DNA from: Bacteroidota bacterium
Lineage (GTDB): Bacteria > Bacteroidota > Bacteroidia > NS11-12g > UBA955
DNA length: 12,832 bases
Assembly: GCA_027488495.1 (NCBI GenBank)
Contig: JAIYBO010000243.1
Coordinates: 1-12,832 of the forward strand
Direction of reading: 5' to 3'
A program made the translations under genes and the position numbers. Below the pieces are notes generated by a model. The model was not told the DNA's origin. It did not search any database and saw nothing but the letters and a program-made list of their open reading frames with translations. The first letter of the stretch is position 1. Each line of letters opens with the position of its first letter. Shown piece after piece: positions 1-7,330 of this stretch.

Positions 1-566
1 ATCCCTTTGATGCTTTTGATGTTTTCCCACAGTAGGGCTTCGTCTGGTGTGATCGCCTGCTCTTCGCATTCGGTATTGTTGTCGTCGATCAAAGCATTTA
101 CCGCCATTCCGTGGCTGTTTCCCGATGGGGTTGTATAAGGCGAGTGAAGGTCGTAATGCGCATCAATCCAAATCACACCCACTTCTTCTGCGGCGTATAC
201 TTGACATAAACCGCTAACGCCACCAATGCCATTGCTGTGGTCGGCTGTGAGTAAAAGGCAAGTGTGCCCAGAATTTAGTTGGTGGGCGACTTTGTTGGCA
301 AATAACGTTTGATGGTCCAACAATTGCGAGCCATTTTTAAGATGGGATTTCAGCGTTTGATGGTCCGATGCGATATGGGTGTTTGAAGTAGATTCTGCCG
401 GTAAATGTTGGCCATTGGGAACTTGTACGATGGGGGTGTTGGTGAGCCATTCCCCAAGGGTTTCATTGAGGGTGTTGATGACGTATTGAGGTCCTTTGCT
501 GGTGCCTCTTTTGCCTGCTCCGTATTCCCATTCCGACGTAATAATGCACGTGCTTTTTTCTTTCAT
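1..566 (-). CDS. Arginase family ureohydrolase (N-terminal part, 3' end outside window)
   Basis: Arginases hydrolyse L-arginine to ornithine and urea in the cytosol with a binuclear manganese centre. Reading the minus strand from the ATG at 564-566 gives 188 open residues up to the window edge. Visible family motifs are YGAGKRGTSKGP near residues 15-26, ADHS with metal ligand H110, and DAHYD with ligands D135, H137 and D139. The substrate-binding stretch SGNSHGM follows at 148-154. The second metal motif (the later DxD) would lie beyond base 1, so completeness cannot be judged. The first motif reads TADHS rather than the usual GGDHS. The segment from WIDAH to SGN closely resembles arginases I remember from other Bacteroidota. 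Agmatinase or formimidoylglutamase are less likely, because the SGNxHG signature is typical of true arginases. A candidate promoter lies 28-56 bases upstream of the start. Confidence 0.88.
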   Translation of the reverse strand, partial: MKEKSTCIITSEWEYGAGKRGTSKGPQYVINTLNETLGEWLTNTPIVQVPNGQHLPAESTSNTHIASDHQTLKSHLKNGSQLLDHQTLFANKVAHQLNSGHTCLLLTADHSNGIGGVSGLCQVYAAEEVGVIWIDAHYDLHSPYTTPSGNSHGMAVNALIDDNNTECEEQAITPDEALLWENIKSIKG

Positions 567-593
567 AACTGTTCACGGAGATTCGTATTCTTG

Positions 594-622
594 CAATATA
601 GTAAATAATTTTTAGATACAAA
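594..622 (-). promoter_or_regulatory. Candidate sigma-A promoter of the arginase gene
   Basis: Read on the minus strand, TTTG (622-619) is followed after 18 bases by TATATTGC (600-593). This approximates the Bacteroidota -33 TTTG and -7 TAnnTTTG elements, with the -7 box one T short. The predicted RNA start would leave roughly 20 bases of leader before the arginase ATG at 566. The element lies in the 57-base gap behind the glycosyltransferase gene, so arginase can be transcribed separately from its upstream neighbour. It was found by eye only. Confidence 0.4.
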
Positions 623-623
623 T

Positions 624-2318
624 TCAGCGCTTCCGCTGCCAAACAAAGTATGCGCCTTCACTATCGATCAGATTGAATTGATATCGAAAGTACCGGTCTG
701 CTTGGTAATTGCACTTGGTGATGAGCCGGGCGTCTTGTTTGTGGTTGACGTCTTTGATCCAAATTCGTTTGCCCGATTGAATGGGGTAAGGCTGATTCTT
801 GGTTCGATTTAAAACGAATGTATCGGTGAGCCAGGGGCCTCTGAAATCCTTGGGGGAAAGTCTACCGTGGTAGTAAACTGAAAAGGATTTGAACCCTTGG
901 GTTTCAACGTAAGGTGTGATTTTAACCTGTGATTTTACAGTGCTCACCAATTCGTGTTGAAGCAATTTTTCGGCAGGTGGCAACAAAAAGAAATAGGTGC
1001 TGAGTGCTACCAAAGAAAATCCCATGAATAGTTTCCCTGGGTGCCAATCTGAAACCATGAAGTTCTTTACAATCCAAGGGAACACCAACACAATCATCAA
1101 GGTGGCGGGTATCAATGCGGTCCAATGCCAAGCATCGTGCTGAAAAATCAAACCACGAGAAAAACCATCGAGATAAGGATTCGCCCAAGCAGGGATATTG
1201 TCTCTACCGAACACCAAGGGCAGGGCAATAAAGGCAGCGAGCAATCCCAACGCTGTAATCAGCAAGAACAGTTTTTGTATCCAATGATTTTGACTCCGTT
1301 GGGTATGCACCAAATAGGCGTGGTAACCGGCGAAATAGGTGAGGGGGAACCAACACAAACTGCTGTAATGGATGATTTTGGTGGTTACAATGCTGAAAAT
1401 AATCAAGACAACCCAAAAAAGTATCCTTTGAATGGCGTGCCAACTTTCGATGTGATAGTCTTCTTCGCCCCGTTTAAACAGGTAAGGCAGGGCAAGCGAT
1501 GACGATGGGAAGCAAAGAAACAGCAACACCAAAACGTGATAAAACCAGGGTTGGTTGTGCCATGCAATCTGCCCTTGAACGAGTTCCAATTGGTATCGAA
1601 TGAAAGATCCAAAGAATTGAGCACCCAAATGCTGGTAGACGCTGAAGATCCAACCGCCAAGAATTAGCGTCAATCCCAATAGGGCGATGAAAATCCTGGT
1701 AGAAATGATGTCGTGCCATCGACCCCGGTATGCAGTAGCGATCAATGCAACCAATCCAACAATCAACAAAGCCGCTTGTCCTTTGGTGAGGATGGCCAAA
1801 CCCAGAAATACACCCACCATGAGGTAGTGCCAATGGGGTCTGGTGTTTTCCGATTCACAGCGGGTGATGCGGTACCAGTGCCATATCGATAAGAACATGA
1901 ATAGGTTGAATATTGGGTCGATGATGCCAAGTTTGAAATACAACATCGGGGCGAAGGTGAATGCCATCGCCAAGGCCCAAAAGACGCCGAGCGCTCTTTT
2001 TTCGAGATAGCAACCAATGTGGTATGCTAGGTTTACCGTTACAATGCCGGCCAAGGCGTTGGGCAAGCGAAACACCCAGGTATGCTCGCCAAAAAGTGAA
2101 ACGAAGAAGGCTTGAATCCAAATGAACAAAGGGGGTTTCTCCCAAAAGGGCTCAAATGCAACCTGCACGTAGTACCAGTTGTTGCTGAGGTTCATTTCTC
2201 GGGCGGATTCGGCAAAATTGAGTTCGTCCCAATCAAACAATGGCGTAACGCCCAACCCAGGTAAAAACAACAGCATGGCCAGCGCTGTGATGATGATATG
2301 AACCTTGATTTTATTCAT
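624..2318 (-). CDS. ArnT-like GT39/PMT-family membrane glycosyltransferase
   Basis: This is a 564-residue polytopic inner-membrane protein of the dolichyl-phosphate-mannose mannosyltransferase / ArnT superfamily. Such enzymes use polyprenyl-phosphate sugars on the periplasmic side to glycosylate lipid A, proteins or other acceptors. The first membrane segment (about residues 6-24) runs into the catalytic-type loop FDWDELNFAESAREM, with acidic residues D29, D31 and E32. EKPPLFIWIQA follows at about 60-70; this KPPL loop is characteristic of ArnT-like proteins. About a dozen hydrophobic segments follow, then a C-terminal globular part of roughly 110 residues. Length matches the family (about 500-600). 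The ATG overlaps the end of the upstream PAP2 gene by 8 bases (ATGAATAA), which indicates translational coupling. The sugar donor and acceptor cannot be read from sequence. Lipid A is one possibility, other envelope glycans another. Confidence 0.85.
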   Translation of the reverse strand: MNKIKVHIIITALAMLLFLPGLGVTPLFDWDELNFAESAREMNLSNNWYYVQVAFEPFWEKPPLFIWIQAFFVSLFGEHTWVFRLPNALAGIVTVNLAYHIGCYLEKRALGVFWALAMAFTFAPMLYFKLGIIDPIFNLFMFLSIWHWYRITRCESENTRPHWHYLMVGVFLGLAILTKGQAALLIVGLVALIATAYRGRWHDIISTRIFIALLGLTLILGGWIFSVYQHLGAQFFGSFIRYQLELVQGQIAWHNQPWFYHVLVLLFLCFPSSSLALPYLFKRGEEDYHIESWHAIQRILFWVVLIIFSIVTTKIIHYSSLCWFPLTYFAGYHAYLVHTQRSQNHWIQKLFLLITALGLLAAFIALPLVFGRDNIPAWANPYLDGFSRGLIFQHDAWHWTALIPATLMIVLVFPWIVKNFMVSDWHPGKLFMGFSLVALSTYFFLLPPAEKLLQHELVSTVKSQVKITPYVETQGFKSFSVYYHGRLSPKDFRGPWLTDTFVLNRTKNQPYPIQSGKRIWIKDVNHKQDARLITKCNYQADRYFRYQFNLIDSEGAYFVWQRKR

Positions 2319-2952
2319 GGATGTTGAGTTTTACGCCCATGCGATGGCCGAATTGAAGAAATAGCAACGCCAATGTGCCACCGCCGCATACATCAACCAA
2401 GGAATGCTGGGCCAAATACATTCTGGAGTATCCGGTGCCGATGGCGATCATCGCCAAGAATAAATAGACAATGCGTTTGCCTTTGAATGGTTTGGGGTAG
2501 CAAATTGCCAGTAGGCCCATGGTGAAAAAGCCCACCGCTGTATGTCCAGAAGGGAAAGCTTGCCAGTGATGTATTTCCAGATCTGGGATGCGCCGAACCA
2601 AATTGGCATTGATTTCGATGGGGCGGGGTGCGTTGATCCAAGATTTAATCCCTGCCACAGTGAGTGCTTGTATGCCGAGCAAAACCGACATCCAAAGTCC
2701 GCGTTTCCAATCGGTGATGATGGCCACCGAAAGTGCCACAACAATGAGTGCCCATTCAGCCAACCAAGAAAAGTGGATAAAAAATTGATCCATGAAAAAT
2801 GGGCCAGAATGGTTGGCAAACCAAGTGAAGGGCATGTTGAAACCCAATGCCACAGCCGTCCAACCAATGAATAAGGCAAATCCTGTTAAGAAAAAGTAAC
2901 CGCGGGCCAACATGTTCCATACAAAGATAATTACTTCACAACGCTGAAACAT
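2311..2952 (-). CDS. PAP2-family membrane lipid phosphatase
   Basis: The three-part phosphatase signature of PAP2/LpxE/PgpB/BacA-like enzymes is intact. Counting from the ATG at 2952, these are KSWINAPRP (about 103-111), PSGHTA (about 134-139) and SRMYLAQHSLVD (about 176-187), which contains the catalytic Arg, His and Asp. Five to six hydrophobic segments fit an inner-membrane enzyme acting on the periplasmic face. Known family substrates are undecaprenyl pyrophosphate, phosphatidylglycerol phosphate and lipid A 1-phosphate; the sequence does not choose between them. The start is uncertain. A GTG at 2964 and ATGs at 2952 and 2913 are all in frame. A perfect minus-strand TATCTTTG box at 2929-2922 and the position of the first membrane helix could favour the ATG at 2913. 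The stop codon lies inside the start of the downstream GT39 gene, so the two are probably expressed together. Confidence 0.85.
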   Translation of the reverse strand: MFQRCEVIIFVWNMLARGYFFLTGFALFIGWTAVALGFNMPFTWFANHSGPFFMDQFFIHFSWLAEWALIVVALSVAIITDWKRGLWMSVLLGIQALTVAGIKSWINAPRPIEINANLVRRIPDLEIHHWQAFPSGHTAVGFFTMGLLAICYPKPFKGKRIVYLFLAMIAIGTGYSRMYLAQHSLVDVCGGGTLALLFLQFGHRMGVKLNIHE

Positions 2953-3012
2953 TTTGATATTCACGATAAATTGTTTTTTTTGCGTAAACTCTTCGTGAGT
3001 AATTGATTTTTA

Positions 3013-3420
3013 ATGCCTATGACTTCTACCAAAGCAACCCGGAACAAGTTGGAATTGGAGTACCCGATGCGGTCTTCATCCAACATATTATTTCAATACA
3101 TTTCCAATCCGTCAGGTTTGCAGAGCTGGTTTGCCGATCACGTAGGTGTTCAAGGCGGTGATAAATACAAATTCAAATGGGATGATGGCACTGAGACCAA
3201 TGCCATTTTGATCAAATCGGTGAATGGGAAATACGTGAGATTTCGGATCGTTGAGGCGGAAGACACAGAAGAGTACTTAGAGTTTCGCGTTGCACAAGAT
3301 GCCATCACGGGCGACATCGACCTGGTAATTACAGAATTTGTAAATGCAGGCGATGAAGAAAATACCGCTGCCATTTGGGATGCAGCCGTGGATACTTTGA
3401 AATATACAATCGGGGGGTAA
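3013..3420 (+). CDS. START-like domain protein (SRPBCC fold)
   Basis: A small soluble protein of 135 residues without signal peptide or membrane segment. The pattern EYPMRSSSNILFQYISNPSGLQSWFADHV (shown here only as its key features: a short N-terminal strand, LFQYIS at about 26-31, SGLQSWFAD at about 34-42) is followed by FKWDDGTE, VRFRIVEAEDTEEYLEF and a C-terminal helix AAIWDAAVDTLKYTIGG. This order matches the START-like proteins conserved across Bacteroidota, which belong to the helix-grip superfamily with AHSA1 and SRPBCC. Members bind hydrophobic ligands or partner proteins, but this subgroup has no assigned ligand that I know of. A second in-frame ATG sits at 3019, so the start may be two codons shorter. 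It diverges from the PAP2 gene and converges on the M20 gene with a 23-base gap. It is monocistronic by layout. Confidence 0.82.
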   Translation: MPMTSTKATRNKLELEYPMRSSSNILFQYISNPSGLQSWFADHVGVQGGDKYKFKWDDGTETNAILIKSVNGKYVRFRIVEAEDTEEYLEFRVAQDAITGDIDLVITEFVNAGDEENTAAIWDAAVDTLKYTIGG

Positions 3421-3443
3421 TTGTATCGGGCCTTAAAGCCTAA

Positions 3444-4637
3444 TCAATCGGTTTGTAATTCGGAAATGGCCAAGTAGGCTAACAATCCGCAACCTTGCTC
3501 CAACGCATCTTCGTCGGCATCAAAGCTGGGGTGATGTACACTGAAGGTGGTCTTTTTTGCTTCATTTCTCGTGCCCAATCGATAAAAGCAACTTGGTACG
3601 GCTTGTGAGAAGTAGGAAAAATCCTCAGCCGCCATCCAAATGCCCAAATCTTCTACATGGTCATCGCCCAGAAAATCTTTGGCTTGAGATTGTAAACGAT
3701 GGGTGAGCGCTTCGTGGTTTTTTAAGAACGGATATCCTCTTTTGATCACGAAATCAACCTGTCCGCCCATGCCTTCCACCAGGCCTTTGGCGATGGATAA
3801 CATTTTTTCGTGGGCTTCACTGCGCCATGCTTCATCCAATGTTCTAAAGGTGCCATCAATTTTCACCTCGTTGGGGATCACGTTTGTTGCACCTTGGGCG
3901 ATGACTTTCCCAAACGATAATACCGATGGTATGGCAGGATTTGCCACGCGAGACACCACTTGCTGCAGGGCAACGATCAAATGCGCCGATATCAACACGG
4001 GGTCTATGTTGAAATGGGGCATAGCACCATGTCCGCCCTTGCCAGTCACTGTGATATAAATTTCATCGGTGCTGGCCATGTACAGCCCCGGTCTAAATCC
4101 TGTATTTCCGGTTACGATGCCAGGCATTACGTGCTGACCGATCATCACGTTTACCTTTGGGTTTTCCAACACACCTTCTTCAATCATGAGGGAGGCGCCA
4201 CCGGGCAATTTTTCTTCACCGGGCTGGAAAATCAGCTTTACACTGCCTTCAAAGTGGTCTTTGATTTCTGTGAGCAATCTGGCCGCACCCAACAGACTGG
4301 TGGTGTGAACATCATGTCCGCAAGCGTGCATCACGCCTTCTTTTTTGCTGCGGTAGGGCCTGCCGTCATTCACCTCAACAATGGGCAACGCATCCATATC
4401 GGCGCGCAAGCCAACCACCTTCTTTCCTGGGTTTTTTCCTTCGATGATGGCCACCACGCCGGTGTTGGCAAATCGGGTGGTTTTCAATCCCAAAGAATGC
4501 AGTTCTCTTTCCACCAATGCAGCGGTTTCATGTTCTTGAAACGACAGTTCAGGATTTTCGTGAATGTGTCTGCGGATGCCGATCAATTCGGGCAAAATCT
4601 CATTTGATCGCTGTTGAATGTGTTTCTTGATATCCAT
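3444..4637 (-). CDS. M20-family metallo-amidohydrolase (N-acyl-L-amino acid amidohydrolase type)
   Basis: A 397-residue cytosolic dimetal peptidase-fold enzyme that removes acyl groups from N-acylated amino acids; the relatives are hippurate hydrolase, IAA-amino acid hydrolase and N-acetyl-diaminopimelate deacylase. Visible catalytic features are LRADMDALP (D80, D82), the metal-ligand stretch MHACGHDVH (C106, H108), QPGEE with E141/E142, IGQH with H169, AAEDFSYF, and SVHHPSF near residue 369 with the last ligand. The dimerisation domain lies between about 185 and 300. I chose the ATG at 4637. The open frame runs on to a TTG at 4703, but those 22 codons do not resemble the family N-terminus and overlap the candidate promoter. 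Exact substrate is unknown. The gene is transcribed divergently from dnaG. Confidence 0.9.
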   Translation of the reverse strand: MDIKKHIQQRSNEILPELIGIRRHIHENPELSFQEHETAALVERELHSLGLKTTRFANTGVVAIIEGKNPGKKVVGLRADMDALPIVEVNDGRPYRSKKEGVMHACGHDVHTTSLLGAARLLTEIKDHFEGSVKLIFQPGEEKLPGGASLMIEEGVLENPKVNVMIGQHVMPGIVTGNTGFRPGLYMASTDEIYITVTGKGGHGAMPHFNIDPVLISAHLIVALQQVVSRVANPAIPSVLSFGKVIAQGATNVIPNEVKIDGTFRTLDEAWRSEAHEKMLSIAKGLVEGMGGQVDFVIKRGYPFLKNHEALTHRLQSQAKDFLGDDHVEDLGIWMAAEDFSYFSQAVPSCFYRLGTRNEAKKTTFSVHHPSFDADEDALEQGCGLLAYLAISELQTD

Positions 4638-4638
4638 G

Positions 4639-4670
4639 TTGGAATTGTTCGCTGAGATGAAGTACTTTGC
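4639..4670 (+). promoter_or_regulatory. Candidate promoter of dnaG
   Basis: TTG at 4639-4641 is followed after 21 bases by TACTTTGC at 4663-4670, which is a -7 element one T short of TAnnTTTG. The RNA would begin near 4676 and carry about 44 leader bases before the dnaG ATG at 4720. The box shares base 4670 with the minus-strand -7 box of the M20 gene; the shared core is the palindrome TTTGCAAA (4666-4673). Confidence 0.35.
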
Positions 4671-4703
4671 AAATCTAATGGTTTCAACGATTTGTTGAAT
4701 CAA
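4670..4703 (-). promoter_or_regulatory. Candidate promoter of the M20 amidohydrolase gene
   Basis: On the minus strand TAGATTTG (4677-4670) is a full match to the Bacteroidota -7 consensus TAnnTTTG. A TTG at 4703-4701 could serve as -33 element, but the 23-base spacer is at the long end. The predicted RNA start near 4663 gives about 25 bases of leader before the ATG at 4637, which supports that start codon over the upstream TTG. A second perfect box, TATCTTTG (4720-4713), lies farther upstream on the same strand at the dnaG start. Confidence 0.42.
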
Positions 4704-4719
4704 CTCAAATTACAAAGAT

Positions 4720-6666
4720 ATGATCGCCCCAAGTTCCATCGACCAACTGATCAATTCAGTACACATTGAAGATGTGGTGGGCGACTATGTTTCTTTGAAG
4801 CGGTCGGGTTCCAGATATAAAGGTTGCTGTCCATTTCACGATGAAAAAACGCCTTCGTTTGTGGTTTCTCCCACCATGGGGATTTACAAGTGTTTCGGCT
4901 GTCAGAAGGGCGGAAATGCCATTCAATTTGTGATGGACATTGAAAACCTAAACTTTGTTGAAGCAGCCAAATCCCTAGCGAAGCGGTATAACATCGAATT
5001 GATAGAAACCAACGTTGAAAATCAGGATGTATACCAGGAAGCGCAGCGTGCGAAGGAATCGATGCAAGCGGCCGTGGATTTTGCACAGCAATTTTTTTCT
5101 GATCAACTGTTTAATACGGAAGAGGGTAAATCGATCGGTTTGCCTTACTTCAAGGAACGCGGTTTTACCGTGGATACCATCAAGAAATGGGGTTTGGGTT
5201 ACAGCCCTGAGAGTTGGGAAGCTCTGGCAAAAGTTAGTCACAACAAGGGGTATCATTCCGAAGTGATGGTGAAGGCGGGGTTGTTGAAAGTTCGCGACAA
5301 TGGTACGCATTACGATTTGTTTCGATACCGGGTGATGTTCAGCATCTTCGCCGTGACCGGAAAGGTGATCGGATTTGCCGGGCGGAAAATGAGTTCCACG
5401 GATCCATCGCCCAAATACGTGAATTCCCCTGAAACAGAACTTTACAAAAAGAGCGATGTACTCTTTGGGATGTTCCAGGCGAAGAACGCCGTGAAAAAGT
5501 TGGACAAGGTCTATATGACGGAGGGTTATACCGATGTAATTACCTTGCACCAATCGGGCATTGAAAACGCGGTGGCGAGTTCGGGAACGGCCTTAACGCC
5601 CGGACAGATTAAACTACTCAAACGATTTACCAGCAACGTAACGGTTGTGTACGATGGCGATATGGCGGGTATCAAAGCTTCGATTCGAGGTATTGATTTG
5701 CTGCTACAAGAAGGGTTGAATGTGCGTGTGGTGCCTTTGCCAGAGGGACAGGATCCGGATTCTTATTGCAAAGAACTGGGCGGTGAGCGGTTTCAGAAAT
5801 ACATCGATGAAAACGAAGAAACGTTCATCTTCTTCAAGGCCAAATTGCTGATTGATGAAACCAAGAATGATCCTTTGCGCAAATCGGATGCTGTGCGCGA
5901 CATTCTGAAGAGTTTGGCGTTGATCAACGATCCCCTCAAGCGAGCGGCATTGGCTCAGCAATTGGCGGGGATTTGTGAAATGGAAGAGGCCGTGTTGGTT
6001 CAAGAGTTGGCGAAATTGGTGAAGCAACAGCAAGCCAAAGAAAATCAGGAGTTTGAGAAAGAGGTGAAATCAGCCATCGAAGGGGCGGGTGCATCTTTTG
6101 GTTTTGTTGAAGGTGGGAGTGGTGCGCTGCGGGTGAATTTGCTCGATCACAAGGAGCAGGAATTGGCGGTGTTTCGAATTTTGTTGCTTTATGCCGAACA
6201 GTCATTTGTCGAAGGAAAGTCGGTTTTCGATTTTGTTTGGGATGAACTCGCACAAGACGATTTGATTGAGTTTGAACATGATTTGTGTGTGAAGTTGGAG
6301 CAAGAGGTGCGATTGCAGTCAGGTTGGCCCGGTCAAAAGTTCTTCGTACATCACATAGATCCAGAAATTGCGGCTTGGTCGGCGGGCGTTTTGGCAGAAG
6401 GGTATCCTTTGAGTCAAGCGTATGCCGATAACTATATCGATGTAAAAGATGAATCGCTGAGTTACAGAGAGCAAGTGGTGAATGTTTTTTTGCATTTGAG
6501 ACGTAAAAAGTTGGACGCTAGAATCGAAGAACACCTGGAATTGATCAAGGAAAACGCGAATGCCGCCGATGAAGACATGGTGGTAATGATGGAATATTTG
6601 AAGAATTTGAACCAATTAAAAAGGGAAATTGCCCTCAAATTGGGAAATTCGGTGAGTAGGATTTGA
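4720..6666 (+). CDS. dnaG: DNA primase DnaG
   Basis: Replicative primase of 648 residues that synthesises RNA primers at the fork together with the DnaB helicase. The N-terminal CHC2 zinc-binding domain (about 1-100) carries CPFHDEKTPSF and YKCFGC, with ligands C37, H40, C58 and C61. The catalytic RNA polymerase core begins near residue 140. It contains the conserved stretch VIGFAGRKM and the YVNSPET loop (about 216-240). The TOPRIM part has TEGYTDV with E268 and VVYDGDMAG with D312 and D314. The C-terminal 200 residues, expected to bind DnaB, are charged and poorly conserved, as is normal. Length fits Bacteroidota primases and no frameshift or missing key residue is seen. The ATG directly precedes the standard N-terminal helix IDQLINSVHIEDVVGDYVSL. 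A divergent gene lies upstream and a separate promoter candidate lies downstream, so it appears monocistronic. Confidence 0.97.
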   Translation: MIAPSSIDQLINSVHIEDVVGDYVSLKRSGSRYKGCCPFHDEKTPSFVVSPTMGIYKCFGCQKGGNAIQFVMDIENLNFVEAAKSLAKRYNIELIETNVENQDVYQEAQRAKESMQAAVDFAQQFFSDQLFNTEEGKSIGLPYFKERGFTVDTIKKWGLGYSPESWEALAKVSHNKGYHSEVMVKAGLLKVRDNGTHYDLFRYRVMFSIFAVTGKVIGFAGRKMSSTDPSPKYVNSPETELYKKSDVLFGMFQAKNAVKKLDKVYMTEGYTDVITLHQSGIENAVASSGTALTPGQIKLLKRFTSNVTVVYDGDMAGIKASIRGIDLLLQEGLNVRVVPLPEGQDPDSYCKELGGERFQKYIDENEETFIFFKAKLLIDETKNDPLRKSDAVRDILKSLALINDPLKRAALAQQLAGICEMEEAVLVQELAKLVKQQQAKENQEFEKEVKSAIEGAGASFGFVEGGSGALRVNLLDHKEQELAVFRILLLYAEQSFVEGKSVFDFVWDELAQDDLIEFEHDLCVKLEQEVRLQSGWPGQKFFVHHIDPEIAAWSAGVLAEGYPLSQAYADNYIDVKDESLSYREQVVNVFLHLRRKKLDARIEEHLELIKENANAADEDMVVMMEYLKNLNQLKREIALKLGNSVSRI

Positions 6667-6672
6667 GGATAA

Positions 6673-6703
6673 TTGATTGTTTGTTAAATAGTTAGTACTT
6701 TGG
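6673..6703 (+). promoter_or_regulatory. Candidate promoter of the glucosaminidase-like gene
   Basis: TTG at 6673-6675, a 20-base spacer and TACTTTGG at 6696-6703 resemble the -33/-7 pair of Bacteroidota sigma-A promoters, again with one T missing from the -7 box. The spacing and box match those proposed upstream of dnaG. The leader before the ATG at 6728 would be about 18 bases. The element sits in the 61-base gap after dnaG, where I see no terminator hairpin. Confidence 0.42.
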
Positions 6704-6727
6704 CACGCTGTTTGCATACTAGGCAGT

Positions 6728-7315
6728 ATGTTCAAAAATAAATTAGCGATTCCAACACTGGTGCTACTTTTTTTGACCGCAGCAGCTGTCGGTAAATCGG
6801 CTTTTGGTACGGAGGTAGCATTACCAGTTTCAACTGTTAAGGCATCAGATACATCCGTTGTTGTAGTTAAAGATTCATTGTATTTCGATTCATTGTCATT
6901 GTCGTTAAAGGTAATTCCTCGCTTACAAGACATGTACACAGTGGGGAAGAAGGCGATTGGCAAATGGGCCAAATTGTTTATTGCAGTAAAAATTGTTGAA
7001 AGTGGAAATGATGGCGATAACAGCATTTATGCTCGTAGAGATTTCAACTTAACCGGTATGCGTCAACCCAAAGCGCGCAAAACTATGTCGTTGGGTCGCA
7101 CAAAATCCAACTACGCGAGATTTGCCAGTTGGTACGATTGTATGGTAGATTTTGGTATGTATTTGGATGGGATGGAGCGTGCGTTCAAGCGCAAATATCA
7201 CAGATCGCCAAAGAACAGCCAGGAAATGGTTCAGTACTTGTACGGCAAATACAATTCGCACCCTGTTTGGCGCAAGCGTACATTGTTTGTGTTGAAGAAG
7301 TTTGATTTGAAGTAG
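6728..7315 (+). CDS. Exported glucosaminidase-like (murein hydrolase fold) protein
   Basis: A 195-residue protein with a typical signal peptide: basic MFKNK, hydrophobic run to about residue 22, then a polar stretch. After a serine- and leucine-rich linker (about 40-65), residues 75-190 resemble the glucosaminidase family found in FlgJ and LytG, which cleave peptidoglycan glycan strands. Supporting motifs are KLFIAVKIVESGNDGDNSIY, whose Glu would be the catalytic acid, followed by FNLTGMR (family pattern NLFGIK/M). SWYDCMVDFGMYL and a helical C-terminal segment ending at HPVWRKRTLF come next. The resemblance is from motif order, not a computed alignment, and the domain is short. It may be a periplasmic or surface lytic enzyme, or an inactive relative. 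It is flanked by its own promoter candidate and a strong terminator, so it is probably a single-gene transcript. Confidence 0.62.
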   Translation: MFKNKLAIPTLVLLFLTAAAVGKSAFGTEVALPVSTVKASDTSVVVVKDSLYFDSLSLSLKVIPRLQDMYTVGKKAIGKWAKLFIAVKIVESGNDGDNSIYARRDFNLTGMRQPKARKTMSLGRTKSNYARFASWYDCMVDFGMYLDGMERAFKRKYHRSPKNSQEMVQYLYGKYNSHPVWRKRTLFVLKKFDLK

Positions 7316-7330
7316 TAGTTCATAGGTTAG

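Noticed and set aside
405..608. Plus-strand open frame of 67 codons at the left edge
   Set aside because: It is antisense to the arginase coding sequence and its promoter; arginase motifs explain this region.
2954..2982. Possible promoter of the START-like gene (TTG, 18 bases, TTTTTTTG)
   Set aside because: The -7 match lacks the conserved A and rests mainly on a T run, so I did not list it as a feature, though a promoter must lie near here.
3421..3443. Possible bidirectional terminator between START-like and M20 genes
   Set aside because: GGGC and GCCT could pair around a 6-base loop, but the stem is four pairs with one wobble and no T tract on either strand.
3960..4607. Long open frame of 215 codons on the plus strand
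   Set aside because: It lies entirely antisense to the M20 gene, whose catalytic motifs are intact. The product has no recognisable domain or signal, and its composition (His- and Phe-rich) is typical of an antisense shadow.
4713..4720. Second perfect minus-strand TATCTTTG box at the dnaG start
   Set aside because: Several six-base matches of this kind are expected by chance in a window this size. This one would give a 70-base leader for the M20 gene, and the nearer box fits better.
6616..7026. Minus-strand open frame of 136 codons across the dnaG end and the glucosaminidase-like gene
   Set aside because: It is antisense to two supported genes, has low-complexity Thr/Asn content and shows no domain.
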